Positions 55,826 through 64,000 of a stretch of DNA of 64,000 bases are shown piece after piece. This stretch comes from Roseibium suaedae. GTDB lineage: Bacteria > Pseudomonadota > Alphaproteobacteria > Rhizobiales > Stappiaceae. Location of the stretch: assembly GCF_900142725.1 (NCBI RefSeq), contig NZ_FRBW01000002.1, forward strand, positions 648,710 through 712,709, read 5' to 3'. The notes under the pieces were generated by a model that made no database searches, was not told where the DNA came from, and was given only the letters and a program-made list of their open reading frames with translations. Within the stretch, counting starts at the first letter, position 1. The number at the start of each line of letters is the position of its first letter. The translations under genes and the position numbers were made by a program.

Positions 55826-56716
55826 TCAGGCGTCCTGCTGCCCCCGTGTCAGGGTCAGGGTCAGCCAGCCGTTCTTTTCGCCGCGCTTCACGAGATGGAA
55901 GCCCTGCGCGCGATATGCAAACAGAATGCGCGGGCCGTCTTCCACCCGCAGGCCCGACAGGACCAGGGTTGAAACCGGGGTCATCTGGGCCGCAATGCTC
56001 TTGGCCATTTTCATCAGAGGCCGTGCCAGAATATTCGCCACGACCAGATCGAACGGGCCGAACTCGCCAAAGCGGCGGTCATCCATGCCATTGGCCGTGA
56101 ATGTACTGACCAGCGGGCCAACCCCATTGAGCCTGGCATTTTCGGCAGCCGTCTGCGTTGCGACCGGATCAATATCCGTCGCCAGCACGAACTGGCGGGT
56201 CAGACGGGCAACGGCAATTGCCAGCACGCCCGTGCCCGTTCCAAGATCCAGAACCCGGTGAAACTGGCGGCGGGTCATCAAGCGGCTGATTTCCTCAAGA
56301 CACCCTGCGGTCGTGCCATGGTGGCCCGTACCGAAAGCCAGCGCTGCCTCGATCTCAAGGCCAAGGCAGCCTGCAGGAACCTTGCCACGATCATGGGCAC
56401 CATGAACCACGAAACGGCCGGCACGGACAGGCGCGAGGCCCTCCAGGCTCTTGGCCACCCAGTTCTGGTCCGGCAGGATTTCAGCGTGAACCGGAGCGGC
56501 AAAGCCGTCTGAGCCGACACGGTCCCTGACAAGGTCAGCGGCTTCGTCCGGCTCGAGGTCGAACACCAGCACTTCCGCCGTCCACGTCTTGCCATCGGCG
56601 GAGGATTCAAAAATCGTGACCGGAAAGCCATCATCTTCGAAGGCACGCTCGAGCACGTCGGCGATGCGCTTGGCTTCCAGTTCTGCGGCGGGGATACGGA
56701 CTCGGACGGTCTGCAT
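55826..56716 (-). CDS. prmA: Ribosomal protein L11 methyltransferase
   Basis: 296 residues. The N-terminal substrate-recognition domain (1-110) precedes a Rossmann methyltransferase. AFGTGHHGTTAGCL and VLDLGTGTGVLAIAVARL bind S-adenosylmethionine, and the catalytic-region motif NILARPLMKMA is canonical for PrmA. It methylates ribosomal protein L11. Transcribed alone; a 71-base gap separates it from the histidine kinase end. Confidence 0.95.
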   Translation of the reverse strand: MQTVRVRIPAAELEAKRIADVLERAFEDDGFPVTIFESSADGKTWTAEVLVFDLEPDEAADLVRDRVGSDGFAAPVHAEILPDQNWVAKSLEGLAPVRAGRFVVHGAHDRGKVPAGCLGLEIEAALAFGTGHHGTTAGCLEEISRLMTRRQFHRVLDLGTGTGVLAIAVARLTRQFVLATDIDPVATQTAAENARLNGVGPLVSTFTANGMDDRRFGEFGPFDLVVANILARPLMKMAKSIAAQMTPVSTLVLSGLRVEDGPRILFAYRAQGFHLVKRGEKNGWLTLTLTRGQQDA

Positions 56717-56787
56717 AAGGTCCTCTGGATTTGATCTGGCGTCCGTATACCTGCGGCGAGGGAAAACAGCCAGACCAAAGGCCAGAT

Positions 56788-58140
56788 TTATGCCTGTGGC
56801 AGTTCGATGCGAACCGTCAGCCCGCCACCCTTTGTGTCATTGAGGTAAAGGTTGCCATCATGAGCCTCGACAATGGCACAGGCTGTCGCCAGCCCCAGGC
56901 CGAAGCCGAAACTGGAATCCGAGCCAAGCATGCGGGCTTCATCCCCACGCTCGAAAGGCATCAGCATTCTTTCCCGGTCTTTGATCGGAATGCCCGGACC
57001 ATGATCCTCGACCTCGATGATAACCCGATCGTCAGCGTAACAACTGATCAGCCGAATCCGGTCATCATAGCGACGGGCATTGTCGATGAGATTGGTCATT
57101 GCGCGGGTCAATTCACTGAACCGGCCGAGTACAGACAATCCAACCTCGCAATCCAGCGCAAGTTCTGCCCCGACATCCTCATATTGATCGCGAATGCCCT
57201 GCAGGAAGCTGGCAACGTCGATCTTGACGTCCGGTTCCCCGGTGCGGCCTTCACTCAGATAGGTCAGTGCCCCGCCAAGCTGACCTTCCATGATGGAAAG
57301 ATCAGCCAGATTGCGCTGCTTGATATCCCCGTCCGGCATCAGTTCCGTGCGCAGGCGCAAGCGCGTCAGCGGAGTTCTCAGGTCATGACTGATGGCTGCC
57401 AGCATCCGGGTCCGGCGCTCAACCAGATCCTGGATCCGGTTCTGCATCCTGTTGAAGGCATGGGCCGCCTTGCGCACTTCCAGAGGACCATGCGCCGCGA
57501 TTGGAACAGCCCGCATAGAGGTCTTGCCAAAGTTCCCGACACCTGATGCCAGCTGAGACAGAGGTTGAACCAGCATCCGGGTTCCCCAGATCAGCAGCAT
57601 GACCAAGCTGAGAACGAGGAAGAAGATCAGCTGCAACAGTGGGTTACCCCAGATCGGCGGCTCCTTGCGCGGTGGCATTCGGGCAAAGACCTGCTGACCG
57701 TCAGCCAGTTCAAACACCAGGTTTGCCCGCTCCTCGCCCGCCTCATCAATCTCGGTCGGCCCAAGGCCCAGAGACTTCAGACCACTCCCGAAGTCAGCCA
57801 CCCGGAAAGGCATCCAGAAGGGAACACGAGACCTGTCCCCTTCACGAGAGGGCGGGTCATAGCTACCGGAAGGCATCAGGCGCAGATGAAGATTCGGATT
57901 CCGGCGAGTGAAATCAGCGACGAGCGTCTCACGGCGCCCCGCATCTGCTTCGTTCATTTGCGCGACGAGCACGGCGGCCTTCATCGCGTATGCGAAGGCA
58001 TCCTCCCCCGGAGGGCCTGGCTGTAAAATCCGGAAAGCAGCATAAAAGAGCATGACCAGCATCCCGAGGGACGTCAGCATGACAAGCAGCAACTGCGCTG
58101 CAATACTTTCCGGCCAGAGCCGGGAGATCAGTCTCGTCAA
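56788..58140 (-). CDS. Sensor histidine kinase, EnvZ-like
   Basis: 450 residues. Two membrane helices (about 16-38 and 167-190) bracket a periplasmic sensor region of about 125 residues, then HAMP, DHp with phospho-acceptor H252 (AAISHDLRTPLTRLRLR), and an ATPase with N box NLIDNARRY, G1 DHGPGIP and G2 GFGLGLA. The start is TTG within a TTGA overlap with the response-regulator stop, so synthesis is coupled. Autophosphorylates and passes phosphate to the adjacent OmpR-like regulator. The signal is unknown. Confidence 0.93.
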   Translation of the reverse strand: MTRLISRLWPESIAAQLLLVMLTSLGMLVMLFYAAFRILQPGPPGEDAFAYAMKAAVLVAQMNEADAGRRETLVADFTRRNPNLHLRLMPSGSYDPPSREGDRSRVPFWMPFRVADFGSGLKSLGLGPTEIDEAGEERANLVFELADGQQVFARMPPRKEPPIWGNPLLQLIFFLVLSLVMLLIWGTRMLVQPLSQLASGVGNFGKTSMRAVPIAAHGPLEVRKAAHAFNRMQNRIQDLVERRTRMLAAISHDLRTPLTRLRLRTELMPDGDIKQRNLADLSIMEGQLGGALTYLSEGRTGEPDVKIDVASFLQGIRDQYEDVGAELALDCEVGLSVLGRFSELTRAMTNLIDNARRYDDRIRLISCYADDRVIIEVEDHGPGIPIKDRERMLMPFERGDEARMLGSDSSFGFGLGLATACAIVEAHDGNLYLNDTKGGGLTVRIELPQA

Positions 58141-58856
58141 CTGGTTGTCACCTCTGCGATGAACTCGTAACCGCCGGACCGGACTGTCCGGATAAACTGA
58201 TAGGGCGCGCCGCCCGCTTCCATCTTGCTGCGCACGCGGCTGATGAGAATATCGATGTTCCGGCCGCCGGAAGCAGCGCCATTGGACCCATGAGTCAGAT
58301 CAGTGAGCTGGTCACGGCCAAGCACACGGCCATGGCGTTCGCACAGAACCTGAAGCAGATCGAATTCTGCGGGCGTCAGACTGATCACAGAGCCACTCGG
58401 ATTGGTCAACTGGCGCAATGTGCAATCCATCATCCAGCCTTCGAAGGACAACTTGCGGCCTGTGACGGCCGGAGTATTTGCCCCCATGTCGACCCGGCGG
58501 AACATGGCACGGATACGCGCAGTCAGTTCACGCGGATTGAAGGGCTTCGGCAAATAGTCATCCGCCCCGACTTCCAGGCCAACCACCCGGTCGAAATCAT
58601 CCGCCTTGGCCGATACGATGATGATCGGCAACGTGCTGGTTGCTCGCACACGGCGGCAAATGCTCAGCCCGTCTTCACCCGGCAGCATGAGATCCAGCAC
58701 CATGAGATCAATCCGGGCACCGGACAGGATCCGGTCCATCTCGGACGCATCTTTGGCGAGGGAAACTTTCCAGCCGTTGGAGGTCAGGTGACGCTCGATA
58801 AGAGCGCCGATTTCAGGGTCGTCTTCAACGACAAGAATATGTTCGGTACGCATCAT
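58137..58856 (-). CDS. OmpR/PhoB-family response regulator
   Basis: 239 residues. The receiver domain has EDD (acidic pocket), phospho-Asp D55 in LMVLDLMLPGEDG, and the conserved Lys in LPKPFNPREL. A winged helix of the OmpR type (about 140-235) follows, with SLTPAEFDLLQVLCERHGRVLGRDQL. ATGATG gives two equal start choices (58856 or 58853). The spacer to the divergent proline-rich gene is AT-rich (58880-59020) and a natural binding region. Confidence 0.94.
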   Translation of the reverse strand: MMRTEHILVVEDDPEIGALIERHLTSNGWKVSLAKDASEMDRILSGARIDLMVLDLMLPGEDGLSICRRVRATSTLPIIIVSAKADDFDRVVGLEVGADDYLPKPFNPRELTARIRAMFRRVDMGANTPAVTGRKLSFEGWMMDCTLRQLTNPSGSVISLTPAEFDLLQVLCERHGRVLGRDQLTDLTHGSNGAASGGRNIDILISRVRSKMEAGGAPYQFIRTVRSGGYEFIAEVTTS

Positions 58857-59041
58857 GCCGCCAATATGCAGCAATCATTTTCCTTTGCATCATCTTTTTT
58901 GCACCAAATTGTTTCTATTTGTTTCCAAAACACATTTTAGAAATGCAAAGAAAATATACAGAAACAAGTCGTTAACAGGTTATTAACCGGAAGTAACAGA
59001 GTGTCTTAATTGCGGGAATTACTTTGGGAAAGGATTGGATC

Positions 59042-59542
59042 ATGACATCCATCAGCACGGCGCTACCGCCACCGCCTCCTCAGAAATCCATACAGAGCAA
59101 ACTGAGCGAACAGGTCAGCGCCGGTGAAATTACCTCCGACGACATGGACGCCATGCTGTCTGCCCTGGACGCCATTCATGACGACATGGCACCCGAGGCA
59201 ACTGGCTCGAGCGAACCTCCCAGCAAGGAGGAAATGCAGTCGAAGCTGGAAAGCCTTTTGTCCGAACAGGTTGAAGAAGGCACCCTCACTCAGGACCAGG
59301 CCGACGAATTGTCCGCCATGTTTGAAAGCGGAGAAATGGGCCCACCGCCCCCGCCGCCAGGCGAAGGCCCGATGGGACCTCCTCCGTCCGGAGACATGAG
59401 CGCGTCTTCCGAAGACGATGAAAGCGAAGATCTCGTCCAGAAGCTTCTGGCGCAGCTTTCCAGTTCCCAGACCTCCGGCTATTCGGCCAGCGGCTCCACC
59501 ACATCGACCTCCAGTTCGCTTCTGGTCGATTACACAGCTTGA
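59042..59542 (+). CDS. Unrecognised acidic Pro/Ser-rich protein with two helical repeats
   Basis: 166 residues from the ATG at 59042 (AAAGGA eight bases upstream). Composition is strongly biased: LPPPPPQ near the start, a PPPPPPGEGPMGPPPSG stretch at about 100-116 and a Ser/Thr-rich tail. Two short helical repeats, SKLSEQVSAGEITSDDMDAM (19-38) and SKLESLLSEQVEEGTLTQDQ (67-86), resemble SHOCT-like or EF-hand-like helix pairs but match neither clearly. No signal peptide or membrane helix. Divergent from the two-component regulator, so it may be its target. It ends in a strong terminator. Confidence 0.6.
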   Translation: MTSISTALPPPPPQKSIQSKLSEQVSAGEITSDDMDAMLSALDAIHDDMAPEATGSSEPPSKEEMQSKLESLLSEQVEEGTLTQDQADELSAMFESGEMGPPPPPPGEGPMGPPPSGDMSASSEDDESEDLVQKLLAQLSSSQTSGYSASGSTTSTSSSLLVDYTA

Positions 59543-59576
59543 TTCGACCGACCCTTTTCGGTCGGCAGCAGCTCCA

Positions 59577-59606
59577 GACCGGCAGCCCTCCGCTGCCGGT
59601 CTTTTT
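59577..59606 (+). terminator. Terminator of the proline-rich protein gene
   Basis: Perfect 10-bp stem GACCGGCAGC/GCTGCCGGTC with a CCTCC loop and five T residues. A second small hairpin (CCGACC/GGTCGG) precedes it. Confidence 0.9.
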
Positions 59607-59628
59607 GCATTTCACCATCAGGAATGTG

Positions 59629-61194
59629 TCAGCCTTTCCAGGCACCTGGAAGGCTCGACAAGAAGTCGCCAGCGCTCTTTAGATAGTCAATCCGCTTGTC
59701 TTCGCTCATCCGGTCCCAGCTGCTATAGATGGTTCTCAGCCGGTGATTGTCCTTGAGCTTTGGCCTGTTGCGATAGAGAAAGTCCCAGTAAAGCGCATTG
59801 AACGGACAGGCGCCCTCCCCTGTCTTCTTCTTCACATCATGAGAACAGCCGGAGCAATAGTCCGACATCTTGTCGATGTAATTGCCGCTGGCCGCATAGG
59901 GCTTTGACCCCAGGAATCCGCCATCCGCGTGAAGGCTCATTCCCAGGGTGTTGGGCAGCTCCACCCATTCATAGGCATCCGCGTAAACGCTCAAGTACCA
60001 TTCGTGCACCTGAACCGGGTCCGCACCAATCAGCAGCGCGAAGTTGCCGGTGACCATAAGCCGCTGAATGTGATGGGCATAGGCCTCTTCATGGGTCTGG
60101 CCAATCACGGCCTTCAGACAGGCCATATCGGTTTCGCCGGTCCAGTAGAAATCGGGCAGGGCTCTCGTCGCACCGAAGAAGTTTTCCTCCCGGTACTCGG
60201 GCATCTTGAGCCAGTAAATGCCTCGCACATACTCGCGCCAGCCCAGAATCTGCCGGATGAAACCTTCAGCCGAGTTCAGTGGCACATCACCGGATCGCCA
60301 GGCTTTCTCCACGCGGACGCAAATATCCCAAGCGTCAAGCAAGCCGACATTCAGATACATTGAGATCAGAGAGTGAAAAAGGAACCGCTCCTCCCGCAGC
60401 ATTGCATCCTGGTAAGTCCCGAAATCTGCCAGACCATGCTCCAGGAAACTCTCGAAGACCGCCTCCGCCCCTTCCCGCGTGACCGCGAACCAGAAGGGCT
60501 CCAGAGCACCGAAATGATGCGCGAACCGCCCCCCGACAAGATCCAGCACGTCTTTGGTGATGGCGTCCGGCGGGCTTCGCATCACTTCTGGACAGACAAG
60601 ACCGGCCGGCGCCGAATTCCGGTTGTCCTTGTCGAAATTCCATTGGCCGCCTGCCGGATTTCCCTCATCCATCAGGAAGCCGGTTTTCTGCCGCATGTGG
60701 CGGTAGAAATCCTCCATCAGGAAGCGCTTGCGGCCATCTGCCCACTTTCTGAAATCGGCAAGCGTACAGAGAAAGCGGGTGTCCGGCAGCAGATCGACCT
60801 GAACCTCCAGCTCGCTCTGCCAACTGCGCATGTCATCAAGAAGCCGAAACTCTCCGGGCTCGGTTATCCTGACAGCTTCCGCCCTCGCCCCTTTCAAGGT
60901 GCGGGCCACGGCCTCCTTGAGCGAAGCGCAGGATGTCTCATCGTCGAGCCGGATATAATGAACCCGCCAGCCGCTCTCGCGCAGCTCCTGCGCAAAATGG
61001 CGCATGGCAGAAAAGACGAAGGCGATCTTCTTCTTGTGGTGACCTACATAGGTCGCCTCTTCCGCAACCTCAGCCATCAGAACGAGGTCCCGCTCTGGGT
61101 CTGCGTCCTTGAAGATATCCAGTCCAGGGCTCAGCTGATCGCCGAGCACAAGAAGCAGATTCCGGAAATCTTTCGGAGGGTCGTCCGGGTGCAT
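59629..61194 (-). CDS. phrB: Iron-sulfur photolyase/cryptochrome (PhrB class)
   Basis: 521 residues, the deoxyribodipyrimidine photolyase-related FeS-BCP family that repairs (6-4) photoproducts. FAD-binding helices and the [4Fe-4S] cysteines are present: C359, C447, C450 and C463. Their spacing (88, 3, 13) is identical to Agrobacterium PhrB (C350, C438, C441, C454). An N-terminal lumazine-binding alpha/beta domain spans about 1-140. Convergent with the proline-rich gene. Assignment is strong; direct UV-repair activity is from the family. Confidence 0.93.
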   Translation of the reverse strand: MHPDDPPKDFRNLLLVLGDQLSPGLDIFKDADPERDLVLMAEVAEEATYVGHHKKKIAFVFSAMRHFAQELRESGWRVHYIRLDDETSCASLKEAVARTLKGARAEAVRITEPGEFRLLDDMRSWQSELEVQVDLLPDTRFLCTLADFRKWADGRKRFLMEDFYRHMRQKTGFLMDEGNPAGGQWNFDKDNRNSAPAGLVCPEVMRSPPDAITKDVLDLVGGRFAHHFGALEPFWFAVTREGAEAVFESFLEHGLADFGTYQDAMLREERFLFHSLISMYLNVGLLDAWDICVRVEKAWRSGDVPLNSAEGFIRQILGWREYVRGIYWLKMPEYREENFFGATRALPDFYWTGETDMACLKAVIGQTHEEAYAHHIQRLMVTGNFALLIGADPVQVHEWYLSVYADAYEWVELPNTLGMSLHADGGFLGSKPYAASGNYIDKMSDYCSGCSHDVKKKTGEGACPFNALYWDFLYRNRPKLKDNHRLRTIYSSWDRMSEDKRIDYLKSAGDFLSSLPGAWKG

Positions 61195-61265
61195 GACCTG
61201 TCCCTTGAAGCGTTTTTCTGCTTACGCCTCAAAGCCCGGACAGGTTCACTCCCAGCTGCCTGACA

Positions 61266-63770
61266 TCAATGTTTCTCAACGAAACTGTCGATGACCTTTT
61301 TCTGCCCGGTTTTCTCGAAGTCGATGGTCAGCTTGTTGCCTTCAATGGCAACAATCGCCCCATAGCCGAACTTGATGTGGAACACCCGCTCCCCGAGCGA
61401 ATAGGCCGACGGCATGTCGCTGACGGACTTGGCCACCAGCTCGCCCTCGATGGTCATCGGCCCCTGACGGCGCGTTCCGGCAGAGCGGAAGTCACTGCTG
61501 CGGCCAGTGATGGCCTCTTGAGCGGCCTTTGCCTTCTGGGCCCGCTGCCAGCCCGGCGTGGAATAGCTGCTGTTCTGGAACGGCTCGCTGCGGTCGAACC
61601 GGGAGGCCCCATAACCGCCCCGGCCATATCCGCCGCCGCCGTATCCGCCATAGTTCGACGCCTGCTCGACGATCTCGACGTGTTCGATCGGCAGCTCATC
61701 CAGAAACCGCGAGGGAATCGTGGATTGCCAGGTGCCGTGAATACGCCGGTTGGAGGCAAACCAGATCTTGGCGCGCTTCTTGGCGCGGGTTACCCCGACA
61801 TAGGCAAGCCGCCGCTCTTCCTCGAGACCGGCGCGGCCGCTCTCGTCCAGCGCCCGTTGATGGGGAAACAGCCCTTCTTCCCAGCCCGGCAGGAAGACCG
61901 TGTCGAACTCCAGTCCCTTTGCCGAATGCAGCGTCATGATCGACACCGCATCATTGGTATCGTTGCTGTCCCGGTCCATCACCAGAGAGACGTGCTCCAG
62001 GAACCCGGCCATGGATTCGAACTGGTCCATGGAACGGATCAGTTCCTTGAGGTTGTCCAGACGGCCCGGCGCTTCCGCAGACCGGTCCTTGCGCCACATC
62101 TCGGTATAGCCGCTCTCATCCAGGATGATCTCGGCCATTTCCGTGTGCTTGGTGTGTTCCAGATCCCGGCGCCAGCGCTCGAAATGATCCAGAACACCCT
62201 TGAGCGCACTTCTCGCCTTGGGCTTCAGCTCTTCCGTCTGGCACAGCTGGTTGGCGGCCTGAATGAGCGGAATACGCTCGGCCCTAGCCAGCTCATGCAC
62301 CAGCTTCAAGGTCGCATCGCCCAGACCCCGCTTGGGCGTGTTGACGATCCGCTCAAAGGCGAGATCATCAGCCGGCTGCACCACGCAGCGGAAATAGGCC
62401 ATGGCATCGCGGATTTCCATGCGCTCATAAAAGCGCGGACCGCCTATGACCCGGTAGTTCAGGCCCAGTGTCACGAACCGGTCTTCGAACTCGCGCATCT
62501 GGAACGACGCGCGAACCAGAATGGCAATGTCATTGAGCTTGTGGCCGTGGCGCTGCAGGGCCTCAATTTCATCGCCGATGGAGCGGGCCTCTTCCTCCGA
62601 ATCCCAGCAGGAGGCGACGGCCACCTTCTCGTCTTCCGGATCTTCGAAGTCGGTAAAGAGGGTTTTGCCCAGCCGTCCCTCGTTGTGAGAGATCAGATGA
62701 GAGGCAGAAGCCAGAATATGGCTGGTCGAGCGGTAGTTACGCTCAAGACGAATGACGACAGCACCACGGAAATCGTGCTCGAAGCGCAGGATGTTATCGA
62801 CCTCAGCACCACGCCAGCCATAGATCGACTGGTCGTCATCGCCCACGCAGCAGACATTCGGATTGCCCTGCGCCAGAAGCCGCAGCCACAGATACTGGGC
62901 AATGTTGGTGTCCTGATACTCATCCACCAGCATGAAGCGGAACTTGCGCTGATAGTCCTTCAGGACATCCGGATTGGTCTTGAACAGGGTGATCACATGC
63001 AAAAGCAGGTCACCGAAGTCGCAAGCATTCAGCACCGACAGACGGTCCTGGTACTCTTCATATAGCTTGCGGCCCATGCCACCGGCAAAGGCCCGGGTTT
63101 CGCCCTCCGAGATTTCCTTGGGCGTCAGCGCCCGGTTCTTCCAGCCATCCAGCAGGGCGGCAAAGGCCTTCGGCGTCCAGCGCTTGTCATCGAGACCTTC
63201 CGCCTGAATGATCTGCTTGATCAGGCGCAACTGGTCGTCCGTGTCCAGAATGGAGAAGCTGGATTTCAGGCCCACCAGCTCCGCATGACGGCGCAGGATC
63301 TTCACGCAAATGGAGTGGAACGTGCCGAGCCAGGCCATGCCTTCCACATTGCCGCCGATGAAATGCGCGATGCGCTCCTTCATCTCGCGCGCAGCCTTGT
63401 TGGTGAAGGTCACCGCCAGGATCTGGGACGGATAGGCAGACCCCGTCGCCAGAATATGCGCGATACGGGTGGTCAGAACGCGGGTCTTGCCTGTTCCCGC
63501 CCCAGCCAGCACCAGCACCGGCCCTTCGATGGTTTCCACCGCCAGCCGCTGTTCCGGGTTCAGGCCTTCCAGATAATCGGGCGCATTGGACCGGCGGGCA
63601 GCCATCGCCCGCGCAGCAATGCCTCCACCCGCGGAAGGGGCCGGCGCCGGCTCAATCCCCCGTGCAGGGCCCGGCTGACGGGGTGACCGGTCGCCCGGAA
63701 ATCCGTCATCGTCAAAGCCATCCACAAAGGTGTCGCCAATATCGTCGTGATACCCGTTCGGGTCAGCCAT
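61266..63770 (-). CDS. uvrD: UvrD/PcrA-type DNA helicase
   Basis: 834 residues. Walker A is AGAGTGKTRVLTTRI (from about residue 92). Motif II VDEYQDTN, motif III GDDDQSIYGWRGAE, motif IV LERNYRST and the later TLHSAKGLEFD and VGVTRAKK are all present, the full SF1A set. The N-terminal 80 residues are an alphaproteobacterial Pro/Gly-rich extension and the C-terminus has a Gly/Tyr-rich linker and a tudor-like end (GERVFHIKFGYGAIVAIEG). Unwinds DNA in excision and mismatch repair. Confidence 0.95.
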   Translation of the reverse strand: MADPNGYHDDIGDTFVDGFDDDGFPGDRSPRQPGPARGIEPAPAPSAGGGIAARAMAARRSNAPDYLEGLNPEQRLAVETIEGPVLVLAGAGTGKTRVLTTRIAHILATGSAYPSQILAVTFTNKAAREMKERIAHFIGGNVEGMAWLGTFHSICVKILRRHAELVGLKSSFSILDTDDQLRLIKQIIQAEGLDDKRWTPKAFAALLDGWKNRALTPKEISEGETRAFAGGMGRKLYEEYQDRLSVLNACDFGDLLLHVITLFKTNPDVLKDYQRKFRFMLVDEYQDTNIAQYLWLRLLAQGNPNVCCVGDDDQSIYGWRGAEVDNILRFEHDFRGAVVIRLERNYRSTSHILASASHLISHNEGRLGKTLFTDFEDPEDEKVAVASCWDSEEEARSIGDEIEALQRHGHKLNDIAILVRASFQMREFEDRFVTLGLNYRVIGGPRFYERMEIRDAMAYFRCVVQPADDLAFERIVNTPKRGLGDATLKLVHELARAERIPLIQAANQLCQTEELKPKARSALKGVLDHFERWRRDLEHTKHTEMAEIILDESGYTEMWRKDRSAEAPGRLDNLKELIRSMDQFESMAGFLEHVSLVMDRDSNDTNDAVSIMTLHSAKGLEFDTVFLPGWEEGLFPHQRALDESGRAGLEEERRLAYVGVTRAKKRAKIWFASNRRIHGTWQSTIPSRFLDELPIEHVEIVEQASNYGGYGGGGYGRGGYGASRFDRSEPFQNSSYSTPGWQRAQKAKAAQEAITGRSSDFRSAGTRRQGPMTIEGELVAKSVSDMPSAYSLGERVFHIKFGYGAIVAIEGNKLTIDFEKTGQKKVIDSFVEKH

Positions 63771-63954
63771 GGTCCCTGCCGTGCGATTCTCGAGAATTCA
63801 AACAGGAACAATATAGCAACAAAAGCGGCCGATGCGAGGCGGACCGGGCAGATTTTGCGGGGACAAGGAGAGAGACGGCAGCCAGAACTTCTTTTCGCAC
63901 AGCACCTCGCCAAAGACTGATCACCCTAGACCTTGATCGAACACCCCACTCAGG

Positions 63955-64000
63955 GGCTACTGGATCCCGGTCTTGGCGCTCTCGCGCCAAACCGGGATGA
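63955..64000. repeat. Partial copy of the dispersed hairpin repeat
   Basis: From CTACTGGATCCCGGTCTTGG onward the sequence matches, in reverse complement, the left part of the element at 21121-21237, with TCTC replacing TTAC in the loop region. It folds as a long hairpin GGTCTTGGCGC/GCGCCAAACC and is cut by the window end. The rest of 63771-63954 shows no gene. Confidence 0.7.

Noticed and set aside
61269..63065. 598-codon plus-strand frame antisense to uvrD
   Set aside because: Every UvrD helicase motif is on the minus strand; no recognisable domain on the plus strand.

Overview
The window is a GC-rich, gene-dense chromosomal segment of an alphaproteobacterium. It carries a circularly permuted two-piece tmRNA gene (Alphaproteobacteria), an alpha-type SspB, DUF4169, RHH_4 and DUF1127 small proteins, an ACC deaminase with an Lrp-type regulator, a candidate RirA-type iron operator, and a hflK-hflC-DUF2065 operon next to a Do-family protease. 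This points to Hyphomicrobiales or a close relative; a Stappiaceae-like (Roseibium/Labrenzia) origin is a guess from gene content. No prophage, transposase, CRISPR array or tRNA gene was seen. Codon usage and gene spacing look like core chromosome throughout.

Layout. 1-5.5 kb: Kup potassium uptake, a Dabb protein, a siderophore-interacting flavoprotein divergent from a TetR regulator, and ilvC. 5.5-8.3 kb: two paralogous membrane diguanylate cyclases, only the second with an intact inhibitory site. 8.3-18.3 kb: a lipoprotein DD-carboxypeptidase, an ABC-2 exporter, pirin, a GNAT-Nudix fusion, a PhzF protein, the acdR/acdS pair and gamma-glutamyltransferase. 19-21 kb: leuA preceded by a leucine-rich leader peptide, followed by a terminator and a multi-hairpin dispersed repeat whose homologue lies at the window's right edge. 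21.3-29.5 kb: GNAT, miaA and serB sharing a CATG start, the Do protease, hflC/hflK, elaA and folA. 29.6-33.7 kb: MFS exporter with divergent LysR, EamA exporter, thyA.

33.7-37.6 kb is the most distinctive block: a four-gene cassette of an RHH-like/helical protein of unknown function, a PspA/IM30 protein, YqiJ and the flotillin YqiK. It is preceded by an AT-rich array of five 11-bp units. It looks like a self-contained membrane-stress module with its own regulatory site. Next come the permuted ssrA and, just downstream, sspB. These are the degradation tag and the adaptor that delivers tagged proteins to ClpXP, and small DUF4169, RHH_4 and membrane-protein genes follow them.

39.8-64 kb: a 1,382-residue AsmA-like protein, a D-lactate dehydrogenase-type flavoprotein, an M16 protease, two divergent ClC channels, a PhyH dioxygenase behind an Xaa-Pro aminopeptidase, DUF1127, prmA, an EnvZ/OmpR-like two-component pair facing an unrecognised proline-rich protein, an iron-sulfur photolyase (PhrB class) and UvrD. 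Rho-independent terminators or strong hairpins mark many transcription-unit ends and are listed.
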